DNA of 9,329 nt from CAYMLQ01 sp964390795 (GCA_964390795.1 CAYMLQ010000231.1:1-9329), one strand, 5' to 3'. Shown: positions 1-6,441, counted from the stretch's first letter. The notes: generated by a model from the letters alone, not told the origin. Numbers and translations: made by a program.

Positions 1-550
1 CGGCCTTGCGCATCAGCAGGTGGGCGACGGGCTTGCCCACGATGTTGCTGCGGCCGACGACCACCGCGTGCCTGCCGGAGGTCTGCACACCAGCCTTGAG
101 GAGCATCTGGATGATGCCGTGGGGCGTGCAGGGCAGGAAGCAGGTCTCGCCGATCATCATGCGCCCGACGTTGACGGGCGTGAAGCCGTCCACGTCTTTC
201 TCCGGCGCGATCGCGTTGATGACCGCGCCCTCGTCGATGTGCCTGGGCAGGGGAAGCTGTACAAGAATGCCGTGGATGCGCGGGTCGGCGTTCATCTGCC
301 GCACGAGGGCAAGCGCCTCTTCCTGCGTAGCGGAGGCGGCGACGCGCACGTCCTGCGAGTACATGCCGGCTTCTTCGCACGCCTTCTCCTTGGCGGTGAC
401 GTACGAGGTGGAGGCGGGGTCGGCCCCGATCAGGATGACGCCGAGCCCGGGTGTGACGCCGTGTTCGGCTTTGAGTTTCGCGACTTGGCTAGCGAGGTTC
501 GCGCGCATGTCGGCGGCGAGTTGTTTTCCGTCTAAGATTGTTGCGCTCAT
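1..550 (-). CDS. folD: FolD, methylene-THF dehydrogenase/cyclohydrolase (3' end beyond window)
   Basis: FolD is a cytosolic bifunctional enzyme. It interconverts 5,10-methylene-, methenyl- and 10-formyl-tetrahydrofolate using NADP and feeds purine and formyl-Met synthesis. I translated the minus strand from the ATG at 550: 183 residues are visible of about 290 expected, and the C-terminus lies beyond the left edge. The catalytic pattern is intact: Y50 and K54 in SYVTAKEKA, Q98 in GILVQLPLP, D121 in KDVDGF, then PCTPHGI (140-146) and the start of the NADP-binding Rossmann segment VVVGRSNIVGKPVAHLL (163-179). The start fits the family, whose proteins begin a few residues before the conserved LDGK. 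No purine-rich Shine-Dalgarno precedes it; instead the leader holds three TAACTCC-type heptads (561-581). A promoter candidate lies at 588-616, so it is probably expressed on its own. Identification is firm. Confidence 0.97.
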   Translation of the reverse strand, partial: MSATILDGKQLAADMRANLASQVAKLKAEHGVTPGLGVILIGADPASTSYVTAKEKACEEAGMYSQDVRVAASATQEEALALVRQMNADPRIHGILVQLPLPRHIDEGAVINAIAPEKDVDGFTPVNVGRMMIGETCFLPCTPHGIIQMLLKAGVQTSGRHAVVVGRSNIVGKPVAHLLMRKA

Positions 551-560
551 AAAAGAAAGG

Positions 561-581
561 AGGAGTTAGGAGTTAGGAGTT
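561..581 (-). repeat. Heptad tandem array A, folD leader (3 units)
   Basis: Three perfect copies of AACTCCT read on the minus strand (AGGAGTT on plus) end 10 nt before the folD start codon. A pyrimidine stretch, then TTTT, fills the space up to the ATG. No Shine-Dalgarno is present. The array sits between the predicted -10 box and the start, so it would make up most of a roughly 30-nt 5' UTR. The unit and its orientation relative to the gene match the arrays before rnfB, rnfC and rnfD. Confidence 0.9.
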
Positions 582-587
582 AAGAAT

Positions 588-616
588 AGAATAGCATTTC
601 GAAGACGGTCAGGCAA
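588..616 (-). promoter_or_regulatory. Candidate sigma70-type promoter for folD
   Basis: On the minus strand a -35 TTGCCT (611-616) is followed by a 17-nt spacer and a -10 TATTCT (588-593), preceded by TGC as in extended -10 promoters. Each hexamer matches 4 of 6 consensus positions. Transcription would start near 580-582, about 30 nt before the ATG. This is pattern matching by eye and is not tested. Confidence 0.45.
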
Positions 617-778
617 CGCCACAACCCAGCAATTCTGACGCCTGGGTATGCCCTAAGGGCCTGTCAAGAATTAACTGTCGCACATATCTTCCGGCCTTTC
701 GAGGGGTTTCGGGTTCGCGAATCAAGGTGGCCTCTCTATCGGCAGGAAGCACCCCCGTTCTTTTTCACACGCCAAGAC

Positions 779-820
779 CCGGAGACGCCAAGGGGGTCCA
801 ATGGCCTTTGCGTCTTCGCG
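779..820. repeat. Imperfect inverted repeat, AGACGC(C/A)AAGG arms
   Basis: The left arm CCGGAGACGCCAAGG (779-793) and the right arm CCTTTGCGTCTTCGC (805-819) are inverted copies matching at 12 of 15 positions around an 11-nt loop. A further GCCAAGACC at 771-779 looks like an extra partial unit. Similar GCAAAGACGC motifs occur as dispersed intergenic repeats in some environmental genomes; that is from memory and should be verified by search. Confidence 0.55.
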
Positions 821-885
821 TCGTAATCGGTTGGAGACCAGGGGGGGGTGCAATAAAAGTGCGTATGTGTGCGGAGCGATGGGGA

Positions 886-987
886 GAACGGGCGTCCCCG
901 CCCGTTGTGTGAACGTCTCTGCAAGACGGCGACACACTCAACTACAGATCGACGCACAACCACCGTTGCAACGGGCGGGGACCGTTC
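886..987. repeat. Compact element with inverted ends, MITE-like or paired palindromes
   Basis: A 14-bp perfect inverted repeat, GTCCCCGCCCGTTG (894-907) and its complement (969-982), brackets 61 bp. Allowing a 3-nt gap, the match extends outward to GAACGG (886-891) and CCGTTC (982-987), giving imperfect terminal repeats of about 20 bp. The left end is also a hairpin on its own (AACGGGCG 887-894 with CGCCCGTT 899-906). Inside are CGTCT/AGACG (914-918, 924-928) and GTTGTG/CACAAC (904-909, 955-960). No target-site duplication is visible and nothing is encoded. Confidence 0.55.
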
Positions 988-998
988 CAAATCCTAAT

Positions 999-1553
999 TT
1001 AGTCCTTAGACGTCCACTTTTTTGCAGGGACGCCGCCAAATTTGTTAATCCAGCCCTTTGAGTTCATAAAATATACGACAGCATAATGATCTCCGGAGAA
1101 GAGCAGTGGATCAAGTTTCGGGATCTTTGGTGGAGGCCCTTTGAAGCAGACGCCCGTCAGATTGGGACAGCCAGAGAAAGCGCCACGCCCGATGCTTTCG
1201 ACACCGCTGCCGACCATGATTCTGGTCAGTTTGCTGCACCCAATGAAGGCATAGCTATCGATGCTCGTGACGCTGTCAGGAATCGTGACGCTGGTCAGGC
1301 TGCAAGATGCGAATGCATGATCCCCGATGCAGGTGACACCGTTGGGAATCGTGACGCTTGTGAGTAATCCGCAAAGATTGAACGCCTTGGGCCCGATAGT
1401 GGTGACGCTGGCAGGGATCGTATAGTCCCCCCTCATTTGCGGCGGGATCTGGAGTATCTCGGTCAGGTTTTTGTTGAACAAGACGCCGTCCAAACTGGAA
1501 TAGAAGGGGTTGTGCGAATCCACGTGTACCTCCATAAGGCTAGTTACTCCCAC
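999..1553 (-). CDS. BspA-like LRR_5 protein, probable N-terminally truncated remnant
   Basis: The 184 residues (from a GTG at 1553) carry the treponemal/BspA leucine-rich repeat pattern SVTIP.(S/G)VT.IG..AF..C..LT in about four units, roughly residues 44-136. They follow a mid-repeat segment, NPFYSSLDGVLFNK (15-28), that in this family is normally internal. The end, GWINKFGGVPAKKW, resembles the usual C-terminal cap. There is no signal peptide and the upstream repeats are missing, so this looks like the 3' part of a larger surface protein. It overlaps the glycosidase stop by 10 nt. An alternative ATG at 1535 has GGGAG about 11 nt upstream, so coupled translation is possible. One repeat is a residue short (ASCSLTSVTIP). 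The DNA is less GC-rich than its neighbours, judged by eye. BspA-type repeats are usually involved in adhesion or surface binding; function here is uncertain. Confidence 0.7.
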   Translation of the reverse strand: MGVTSLMEVHVDSHNPFYSSLDGVLFNKNLTEILQIPPQMRGDYTIPASVTTIGPKAFNLCGLLTSVTIPNGVTCIGDHAFASCSLTSVTIPDSVTSIDSYAFIGCSKLTRIMVGSGVESIGRGAFSGCPNLTGVCFKGPPPKIPKLDPLLFSGDHYAVVYFMNSKGWINKFGGVPAKKWTSKD

Positions 1554-3403
1554 TTAGCTACGATGGTCTCTTCGGGGGCGAGGGTTACGGACGAGGCGGA
1601 GACGCGGCCGCCTTTGTCCGCATAGAGCACGGTGGGGGTGAGGCCTTTCTTGACCAGCAGGGGGATCTTCGTGGAGGCCTTGTCTTTGTTGATCATGACG
1701 GTGACGAGGCTGTCTCCCGAGGTCAGCGTCTTGAGCAGGACGAGTTTTTCCTGCCGCTTGAAGAGAANNNNNNNNNNNNNNNNNNNNNNNNNNNNNNNNN
1801 NNNNNNNNNNNNNNNNNNNNNNNNNNNNNNNNNNNNNNNNNNNNNNNNNNNNNNNNNNNNNNNNNNNCACGTCGAAGCGCTCGCCGAGCGCCTTAAATTC
1901 GCTGATGCTGCCGCCGAGCAGGTCGGCCAACGGGAAGCCGCTCATGAAGGTACATACCTGATGCTCGTCAAAATAGCCGGTCGCGCCTTCGGCAATCAGC
2001 TTGCCGCCGCGTTCAACGAAGGTTCGAAGACGCGGCCAGTCGCGCGACGGGATCGCGAGTTGGTGGGCGAGGATCGCGACCTCGCCCTTGTAACTCGGAC
2101 GGCTCCAGTCGAAAGCGTCCATCTCGATGAGGTCGGCGGGAATGCCGTTCTCGGCCAGAGCCTCGTACCACGCGAGCGCGGACTTCATTGGAGCGCCGCC
2201 GGCGCGGCCCTCGTGATCCTCTTTAAGACCCGGCAGCTTCTGTTTCTTGTCAGTCCAGAACGACTCGCGTGAGAGCAGCAGCGTGGCGCCCGAGCGCAGC
2301 GCCTTGGCGTTCGCGAAAAGGGCGGCGTTCTGCTTGAGCGTGCGGGCAACCTCGCGGGCGGCCACAAGGCGGTCTGATGCTTCGCGCTGGAAGGTGATAA
2401 GCGCCCATTCGCCGGGCTCGTCAATGGTGGCGCGCGCGTTGAGCGACCAGAAGATCACGCCCTTGGCGCCGCAGCCGAGCGTGGTCCAGAGCCACTGCGC
2501 GGTCTCCTCCTTCGTGGGGCAGATCGGCTTGCCGCCGCTGTAGAGGTTGTTGCCGCCCTGAAGTTCGGTCAGCCAGAAGGGCAGCGGGCCCGCGCCGGCG
2601 CGGATGATCTCGTTGTTGGCCGCCATGGCGAGGCTGAACTGCTCGCGCCGGAACATCGTGTAGTGCCAGCTCGGATGGGCGGAGGCACCGAGCGTGGTGA
2701 GGAACTTCTGCCACGCCGGGAAGTCGTACTCCGGGAAATTCGAGAAGATCGCGTGGTTGTTCACGTGCAGATGGCGTCCGGGGTCGATCGCGAGCACCTG
2801 CTCGGCGTACCAGTTGAGAAACCAGGTGGTGTAGTATCGCTGGAACTCCTCGTAGTCGAAGCGCGCCTGCCGGAAACCATGGCTCTTGTAGTCTGACGCC
2901 GGCCGGGTGGTCTGCCACTCCTTGCGCAGGCGGCTGGCCAAGTCGCTGTCTGGATAAGAGCCTCCGGTGCCAGGTTCGTTCTGGAGCACCCAGCCGTAAA
3001 GCGCGGGGAAGGCTTTGAAATGCGAGACGAGTTGCTTCACGTACCCGGCGATCTCGGCCAGGTGCGCCTCGTTCCGCGGATACTTGAAGCCTCCGACCGT
3101 GGCGTCCGCCGGAAAGAGCGTGGCAAAGACGTTGATGTGGTGGCGTGCGGCGGCGCGGAAGGCCTCGTCGTAGAGCGAGAAGTCCCACGTGCCGTCGGGC
3201 TTGCGCATGTGCGTTTCAAACATGCGGATGCGGCAGACCGTCATCCCGTTCTCTTCAAGGATGCGGAACCAGTCGTCCACATCCTTGGCTGTCTGGCCGG
3301 GCTCAATAAAGACCTGCGCGCCGAGTTGCGGCAGGGCCGCGTCCGGAGCGGCGGAGGTAAAGAGCGGGACGAAGAGGGACAAGAGCAGAGCAATCCGTTT
3401 CAT
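1544..3403 (-). CDS. Secreted GH42-type beta-galactosidase-like glycosidase (contains assembly gap)
   Basis: This is a probable retaining exo-glycosidase of the GH42/clan GH-A type, acting on galactosides or related sugars outside the cytoplasm. It is about 619 residues as assembled. The N-terminus is a signal peptide (MKRI, hydrophobic 5-17, cleavage near SAA 17-19). The TIM-barrel shows the acid/base in GWVLQNEP (N142, E143) and the nucleophile in PFWLTELQGG (E280), followed by GVIFWSLNAR. The middle part (about 370-510) fits the trimerisation domain, and the last 60 residues fit the small C-terminal beta domain. I chose the ATG at 3403 because it opens the signal peptide and has GGAGA 5 nt upstream; an in-frame start at 3511 would bury the signal peptide. 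A 100-N gap (1768-1867) interrupts the C-terminal third. It is transcribed away from rnf. Substrate cannot be told from the sequence. Confidence 0.85.
   Translation of the reverse strand: MKRIALLLSLFVPLFTSAAPDAALPQLGAQVFIEPGQTAKDVDDWFRILEENGMTVCRIRMFETHMRKPDGTWDFSLYDEAFRAAARHHINVFATLFPADATVGGFKYPRNEAHLAEIAGYVKQLVSHFKAFPALYGWVLQNEPGTGGSYPDSDLASRLRKEWQTTRPASDYKSHGFRQARFDYEEFQRYYTTWFLNWYAEQVLAIDPGRHLHVNNHAIFSNFPEYDFPAWQKFLTTLGASAHPSWHYTMFRREQFSLAMAANNEIIRAGAGPLPFWLTELQGGNNLYSGGKPICPTKEETAQWLWTTLGCGAKGVIFWSLNARATIDEPGEWALITFQREASDRLVAAREVARTLKQNAALFANAKALRSGATLLLSRESFWTDKKQKLPGLKEDHEGRAGGAPMKSALAWYEALAENGIPADLIEMDAFDWSRPSYKGEVAILAHQLAIPSRDWPRLRTFVERGGKLIAEGATGYFDEHQVCTFMSGFPLADLLGGSISEFKALGERFDVXXXXXXXXXXXXXXXXXXXXXXXXXXXXXXXXXXLFKRQEKLVLLKTLTSGDSLVTVMINKDKASTKIPLLVKKGLTPTVLYADKGGRVSASSVTLAPEETIVAKWE
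1768..1867. other. Assembly gap, exactly 100 N
   Basis: The run of exactly 100 Ns is the customary placeholder for a scaffold gap of unknown size. Both flanks read as glycosidase in one frame, but 100 is not a multiple of three, so the apparent frame continuity is accidental. In GH42 proteins, the part between the middle domain and the C-terminal domain is normally longer than 33 residues, so I infer the true gap is larger. Confidence 0.95.
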
Positions 3404-3407
3404 AGCG

Positions 3408-3412
3408 TCTCC
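3408..3412 (-). promoter_or_regulatory. Shine-Dalgarno deciding the glycosidase start
   Basis: GGAGA on the minus strand lies 4-5 nt before the ATG at 3403. It supports this start over the upstream in-frame ATG at 3511, and shows that the genome does use ordinary ribosome-binding sites. Confidence 0.7.
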
Positions 3413-3497
3413 AGTGGGGCTGGGCCAGCCTCCGTTTCTGCGGCGGGCAGGCGTATCGGACAGCCCCGGTGTGTTATCGGTCATTTCGAGCAAGACC

Positions 3498-3527
3498 ATG
3501 TTAGCGCACACGGCAACGCCGGGTCAA
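3498..3527 (-). promoter_or_regulatory. Candidate promoter for the glycosidase gene
   Basis: On the minus strand a -35 TTGACC (3522-3527, 5 of 6 to consensus) is followed by an 18-nt spacer and a -10 TAACAT (3498-3503, 4 of 6). It would give a leader of about 90 nt. The same 229-bp divergent region must also hold the rnf promoter. Found by eye only. Confidence 0.35.
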
Positions 3528-3563
3528 GGCGCGTGCCTACAATGAAATAAAGGTACGCGACCC

Positions 3564-3592
3564 TTGAAGAGCTGCCCCGCTTATAGTAGACT
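3564..3592 (+). promoter_or_regulatory. Candidate promoter for the rnf operon
   Basis: A -35 TTGAAG (3564-3569), a 17-nt spacer and a -10 TAGACT (3587-3592) each match 4 of 6 consensus positions and lie 40 nt before rnfA. An alternative -10, TACAAT (3538-3543, 5 of 6), lacks a good -35. I see no clear operator. Confidence 0.3.
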
Positions 3593-3623
3593 TCACTCGT
3601 CTTATTGCGTATTTGCGTCAACT

Positions 3624-3628
3624 GGGAG
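3624..3628 (+). promoter_or_regulatory. Shine-Dalgarno deciding the rnfA start
   Basis: GGGAG lies 4 nt before the ATG at 3633. It supports this start over the upstream in-frame ATG at 3564, which would add 23 residues not found in RnfA proteins. Confidence 0.7.
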
Positions 3629-3632
3629 CCCC

Positions 3633-4211
3633 ATGGAATACCTGCTGCTGATCGTTAGCGCTATTCTGGTGAACAATTTCGTTCTGAGCCGTTTTCTCGG
3701 CATCTGCCCGTTTCTTGGTGTCTCCAAGAAAATCAGCACCGCTCTCGGCATGTCTGGAGCTGTGATCTTCGTCATTGCGATCGCCTCGGCGGTCACATGG
3801 TGTCTACAGAAATATCTGCTCGAACCGCTGGGGCTCGAAAAGTTTCTCCAGACGCTCTCCTTCATCCTCGTGATCGCCGCGCTGGTGCAACTCATCGACA
3901 TCGTGATGAAGCGCTTCGCGCCGCCGCTGCATGCCGCGCTTGGCATCTTCTTGCCCCTGATCACCACCAACTGCGCCGTGCTCGGTGTCGCCGTTCTGAA
4001 CATGAAGGAGGGCTACGGTTTCATCAAGTCCGTGCTTTTCGGAACCGCCGCCGCCGTCGGTTTCGCCTTCGCCCTGCTGATTTTCACCGGACTGCGCGAG
4101 AAGATCGAGCGCGCCGACCCTCCGCGCTGCTTCCGGGGCGTCGCAATCTCCCTGATCACCGCCGGTCTGCTGAGCCTCGCCTTTATGGGCTTCAGCGGGC
4201 TCGTCAAGTAA
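3633..4211 (+). CDS. rnfA: RnfA, membrane subunit of the Rnf complex
   Basis: RnfA is a polytopic inner-membrane subunit of the ion-translocating ferredoxin:NAD+ oxidoreductase. Together with its homologue RnfE it holds a membrane-embedded iron-sulfur site through which electrons cross. The 192 residues match the family length of about 190. Conserved blocks are NNFVLSRFLGICPFLGVSKK (14-33, with C25), PLITTNCAVLGVAVLN (108-123, with C114) and SLAFMGFSGLV near the end; C25 and C114 are the expected cluster ligands. About six hydrophobic segments are visible. The sequence is close to the proteobacterial RsxA type as I remember it. The start at 3633 is set by the Shine-Dalgarno and by homology. 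It opens the operon; rnfB follows after 40 nt containing a heptad array. Its usual partner rnfE is not in this window. Confidence 0.97.
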   Translation: MEYLLLIVSAILVNNFVLSRFLGICPFLGVSKKISTALGMSGAVIFVIAIASAVTWCLQKYLLEPLGLEKFLQTLSFILVIAALVQLIDIVMKRFAPPLHAALGIFLPLITTNCAVLGVAVLNMKEGYGFIKSVLFGTAAAVGFAFALLIFTGLREKIERADPPRCFRGVAISLITAGLLSLAFMGFSGLVK

Positions 4212-4215
4212 TGCT

Positions 4216-4243
4216 TAACTATTAACTACTAACTCCTAACTTC
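4216..4243 (+). repeat. Heptad tandem array B, before rnfB (4 units)
   Basis: Four units, TAACTAT, TAACTAC, TAACTCC and TAACTTC, are followed by TCCCTCCC and then the rnfB ATG at 4252. They fill nearly the whole 40-nt gap after rnfA. No Shine-Dalgarno is present: the 25 nt before the ATG contain no G. Confidence 0.9.
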
Positions 4244-4251
4244 TCCCTCCC

Positions 4252-5055
4252 ATGGACCCCATCACCACATCAACTCTCTGCATCGGAGGCATCGGCCTGG
4301 CGAGCGCCGCCGCGCTGGCCGTCGCCGACAAATACCTGAGCATCCCGGACGACCCGCGCGTCGCGAAAGTCACCGAGCTGCTGCCCGGCATCAACTGCGG
4401 CGGGTGCGGCTATGCCGGTTGCGCCGACTACGCGCGCGCCATCGTGCTCCGAGGCGAGCAACCCAACCTCTGCGCACCAGGAGGCCCTGACTGCGCCCGC
4501 GCCATCTCCGCCTTCCTCGGCGTCGAGGCGGCGGCCCGCGAGAAACACGTCGCGCTCGTACACTGCTGCGGCGACGACACCGAGTCCATTCGTCGCGCTG
4601 CCTACAACGGCATCAACGAGTGTGCCGCCGCTCATGCCACCGCCGGTGGCGACAAAGGCTGTACGTACGGCTGTCTCGGATACGGCACCTGCGCGCGCAT
4701 CTGTCCGGTGAACGCCATCGCCGTCGCGAACGGGCTGGCCAGGGTTGACAAGAACCGCTGCATCTCCTGCGGCAAGTGCTTGGCCGCCTGTCCCCGCAAA
4801 ATCATCAAACTTGTGCCTTTCGCCGCCTCCATCCACGTCTTGTGCTGTTCCAAAGACAAAGGGCCTGCCGTAAAAAAGGTCTGCGGCACCGGCTGTATTG
4901 CCTGCCGCATCTGCACGAAGCTCTCTGACGGAGCCATCAATATGGACGGGTTCCTCGCCGTAGTCGATTATTCCAAGCCGCTGACCAACGAGGAAACCAT
5001 CGCGAAATGCCCGGTCAACTGCATCCGCAAGGATCAGGACACGCCCCCCGCCTGA
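4252..5055 (+). CDS. rnfB: RnfB, iron-sulfur electron-input subunit of the Rnf complex
   Basis: RnfB receives electrons from ferredoxin on the cytoplasmic side. It has 267 residues, the long form of the family. An N-terminal membrane anchor (about 8-25) is followed by the RnfB-type [4Fe-4S] domain (C49, C52, C57, C74 in GINCGGCGYAGC...C). Next comes a two-cluster ferredoxin domain (C137, C141, C147, C151 and C170, C173, C176, C180). The C-terminal extra ferredoxin domain (about 211-257) is unusual. The first motif reads C215, C218, C221, S225 and the second reads P243, N246, T249, C253 at exactly the normal spacing. This keeps the four ligands of one cluster and removes all four of the other. 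There is no Shine-Dalgarno; the start is supported by the anchor sequence and the heptad array before it. It lies within the rnf operon. Confidence 0.95.
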   Translation: MDPITTSTLCIGGIGLASAAALAVADKYLSIPDDPRVAKVTELLPGINCGGCGYAGCADYARAIVLRGEQPNLCAPGGPDCARAISAFLGVEAAAREKHVALVHCCGDDTESIRRAAYNGINECAAAHATAGGDKGCTYGCLGYGTCARICPVNAIAVANGLARVDKNRCISCGKCLAACPRKIIKLVPFAASIHVLCCSKDKGPAVKKVCGTGCIACRICTKLSDGAINMDGFLAVVDYSKPLTNEETIAKCPVNCIRKDQDTPPA

Positions 5056-5058
5056 CGC

Positions 5059-5100
5059 TGACTCCCGACTCCTAACTCCTAACTTCTAACTTCTCCCTTC
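5059..5100 (+). repeat. Heptad tandem array C, before rnfC (6 units)
   Basis: Six units in perfect 7-nt register run right up to the rnfC ATG: TGACTCC, CGACTCC, TAACTCC, TAACTTC, TAACTTC, TCCCTTC. Only 3 nt separate the rnfB stop from the first unit, so the array is practically the entire intergenic region. No Shine-Dalgarno is present. Confidence 0.92.
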
Positions 5101-6441
5101 ATGCACACCATCCCCGCTCCCTATACGTCCCCCGGCGGCATCCATCCCTCCTACCACAAGGAGCTTTCCGCCGGCGCTCCCATCCGCGAACTGCCTCTGC
5201 CCGCGCGCCTCGTCGTGCCGCTCTCGCAGCATCTGGGCGCTCCCGCGAAGCTGGTCGTCAAACCCGGCGACACCGTGAAGGCCGGTCAGCTTATCGCGGA
5301 ACAGAACGGCTTCATTTCCGCTCCAGTCCATGCCCCGGCGGGCGGCAAGGTGACCGCACTCGACGAGACCCTCACGGCTTCTGGCCGCGCGTGCGCCGCC
5401 GTCGTTATCGAGACCGACCCCGCCGCCGAGTGGGAGCTGCTTCCTGAAATCGCGCACTGGGCGTCGGCCGACAGGAAGGATCTCCTCGCCCGGGTCGGCG
5501 CCGCCGGCGTCGTCGGCATGGGCGGCGCGGGCTTTCCCACGCGCATCAAGCTCTCCCCGCCCGGCGACAAGCCCATCGACACCGTCATCCTCAACGGCGC
5601 GGAGTGCGAGCCTTACCTCACCTCCGATCACCGGCTCATGCTGGAGCGTGCGAAAGAGGTCCGCGCCGGCGCGGAGATCGTCCGCCATATCCTCGGTGCC
5701 AAATCGTTGCGCATCGCCATCGAGGATAACAAGCCTGACGCCATCGCCGCCATGGAGAAGGCGTTTGAGGGCATCGGCGGCGACGTCGCCCTCACGGTGC
5801 TCCACACGAGCTATCCCCAAGGCTCCGAGAAACAGCAGATCTTTTCCGTCACCGGACGCGAGGTGCCGCGCGGCGGCCTGCCCATGGATGTCGGCTGCGT
5901 GGTCGAGAACGTCAGCACCGCCTTCGCGGTCTGGGATGCCGTCGTCAACGGCCGGCCGCTGGTCCGCCGCGTCATCTCCGTCACGGGCGACGCCATCCGG
6001 GAGCCCGCCAATCTGCTCGCCCCCTGCGGCACGCTCTACGGCGACCTCGTGGCGGCCTGCGGCGGCCTGACCGGCAAAGCGGCCAAGGTCATCTCCGGCG
6101 GCACCATGATGGGCTTCGCGGTCAGCACGCTCACGGTTCCGACCGGCAAGACCGCCTCCGGCCTGCTCCTGCTGTCTTCTGCCAAGGTCACCCATTTTAC
6201 GTCGCAGGCCTGCATCTGCTGCGGCCGCTGCGGCGAGGCCTGCCCCATGGGGCTCACCCCTTCGGAGCTCAGCCAGTGCGTCGAGGCCGACGACATCGAA
6301 GGCGCCGAGCAGATCGCCCTGATGGACTGCATCGAGTGCGGCTGCTGCGCGTTCGTCTGTCCCGCCCACCGTCCCATGGTCCACCATATGCGCCGCGGCA
6401 AAGCCGTTGTCATGGCGAAACGTTCCAACGCAAAAAAATAA
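5101..6441 (+). CDS. rnfC: RnfC, NADH-side flavin/iron-sulfur subunit of the Rnf complex
   Basis: RnfC is the peripheral cytoplasmic subunit that exchanges electrons with NAD(H), related to the NADH-binding subunit of complex I. It has 446 residues, close to the short form found in anaerobes and lacking the long C-terminal extension of enterobacterial RsxC. Visible blocks are GGIHP (12-16), a barrel-sandwich/biotinyl-like segment (about 35-105), GVVGMGGAGFPT (136-147), NGAECEPYLTSDHRLM (165-180) for nucleotide and flavin binding, YPQGSEKQ (238-245), and two [4Fe-4S] motifs: C371, C374, C377, C381 and C410, C413, C416, C420. The start is directly after a six-unit heptad array. The last codons, Ala-Lys-Lys-stop, run into a hairpin repeat (6442-6467). 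A longer antisense frame over this gene is a GC-bias shadow. Confidence 0.97.
   Translation: MHTIPAPYTSPGGIHPSYHKELSAGAPIRELPLPARLVVPLSQHLGAPAKLVVKPGDTVKAGQLIAEQNGFISAPVHAPAGGKVTALDETLTASGRACAAVVIETDPAAEWELLPEIAHWASADRKDLLARVGAAGVVGMGGAGFPTRIKLSPPGDKPIDTVILNGAECEPYLTSDHRLMLERAKEVRAGAEIVRHILGAKSLRIAIEDNKPDAIAAMEKAFEGIGGDVALTVLHTSYPQGSEKQQIFSVTGREVPRGGLPMDVGCVVENVSTAFAVWDAVVNGRPLVRRVISVTGDAIREPANLLAPCGTLYGDLVAACGGLTGKAAKVISGGTMMGFAVSTLTVPTGKTASGLLLLSSAKVTHFTSQACICCGRCGEACPMGLTPSELSQCVEADDIEGAEQIALMDCIECGCCAFVCPAHRPMVHHMRRGKAVVMAKRSNAKK

Larger units (their letters stand above)
551..998. other. Gene-free, repeat-rich intergenic region
   Basis: About 450 bp lie between folD and the LRR gene with no convincing coding sequence; open frames here are short and low-complexity. 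The region holds the folD leader and promoter, a small hairpin (CCCAG 625-629 with CTGGG 642-646), a near-palindrome GCCCTAAGGGC (650-660), an imperfect inverted repeat (779-820) and a compact element with inverted ends (886-987). I see no tRNA, riboswitch or protein gene. Confidence 0.7.

Noticed and set aside
662..667. A perfect TTGACA -35 box on the minus strand upstream of folD.
   Set aside because: No acceptable -10 follows at 16-18 nt; the site at 588-616 is better placed.
722..1061. Several short open frames on both strands between folD and the LRR gene.
   Set aside because: They overlap inverted repeats, have no ribosome-binding sites and give no recognisable protein.
1540..1546. TAACTAG at the glycosidase stop on the minus strand, resembling one heptad unit.
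   Set aside because: A single unit with no tandem neighbour is expected by chance.
2421..3188. A 255-codon minus-strand frame inside the glycosidase.
   Set aside because: It is another frame of the same strand, Arg/Leu/Pro-rich, while the glycosidase frame shows the catalytic motifs.
3404..3511. A 36-residue N-terminal extension of the glycosidase from the ATG at 3511.
   Set aside because: It would bury a clear signal peptide, and the ATG at 3403 has its own Shine-Dalgarno.
3564..3632. A 23-residue N-terminal extension of RnfA.
   Set aside because: RnfA proteins begin at MEYLLL-like sequences, and GGGAG lies just before the ATG at 3633.
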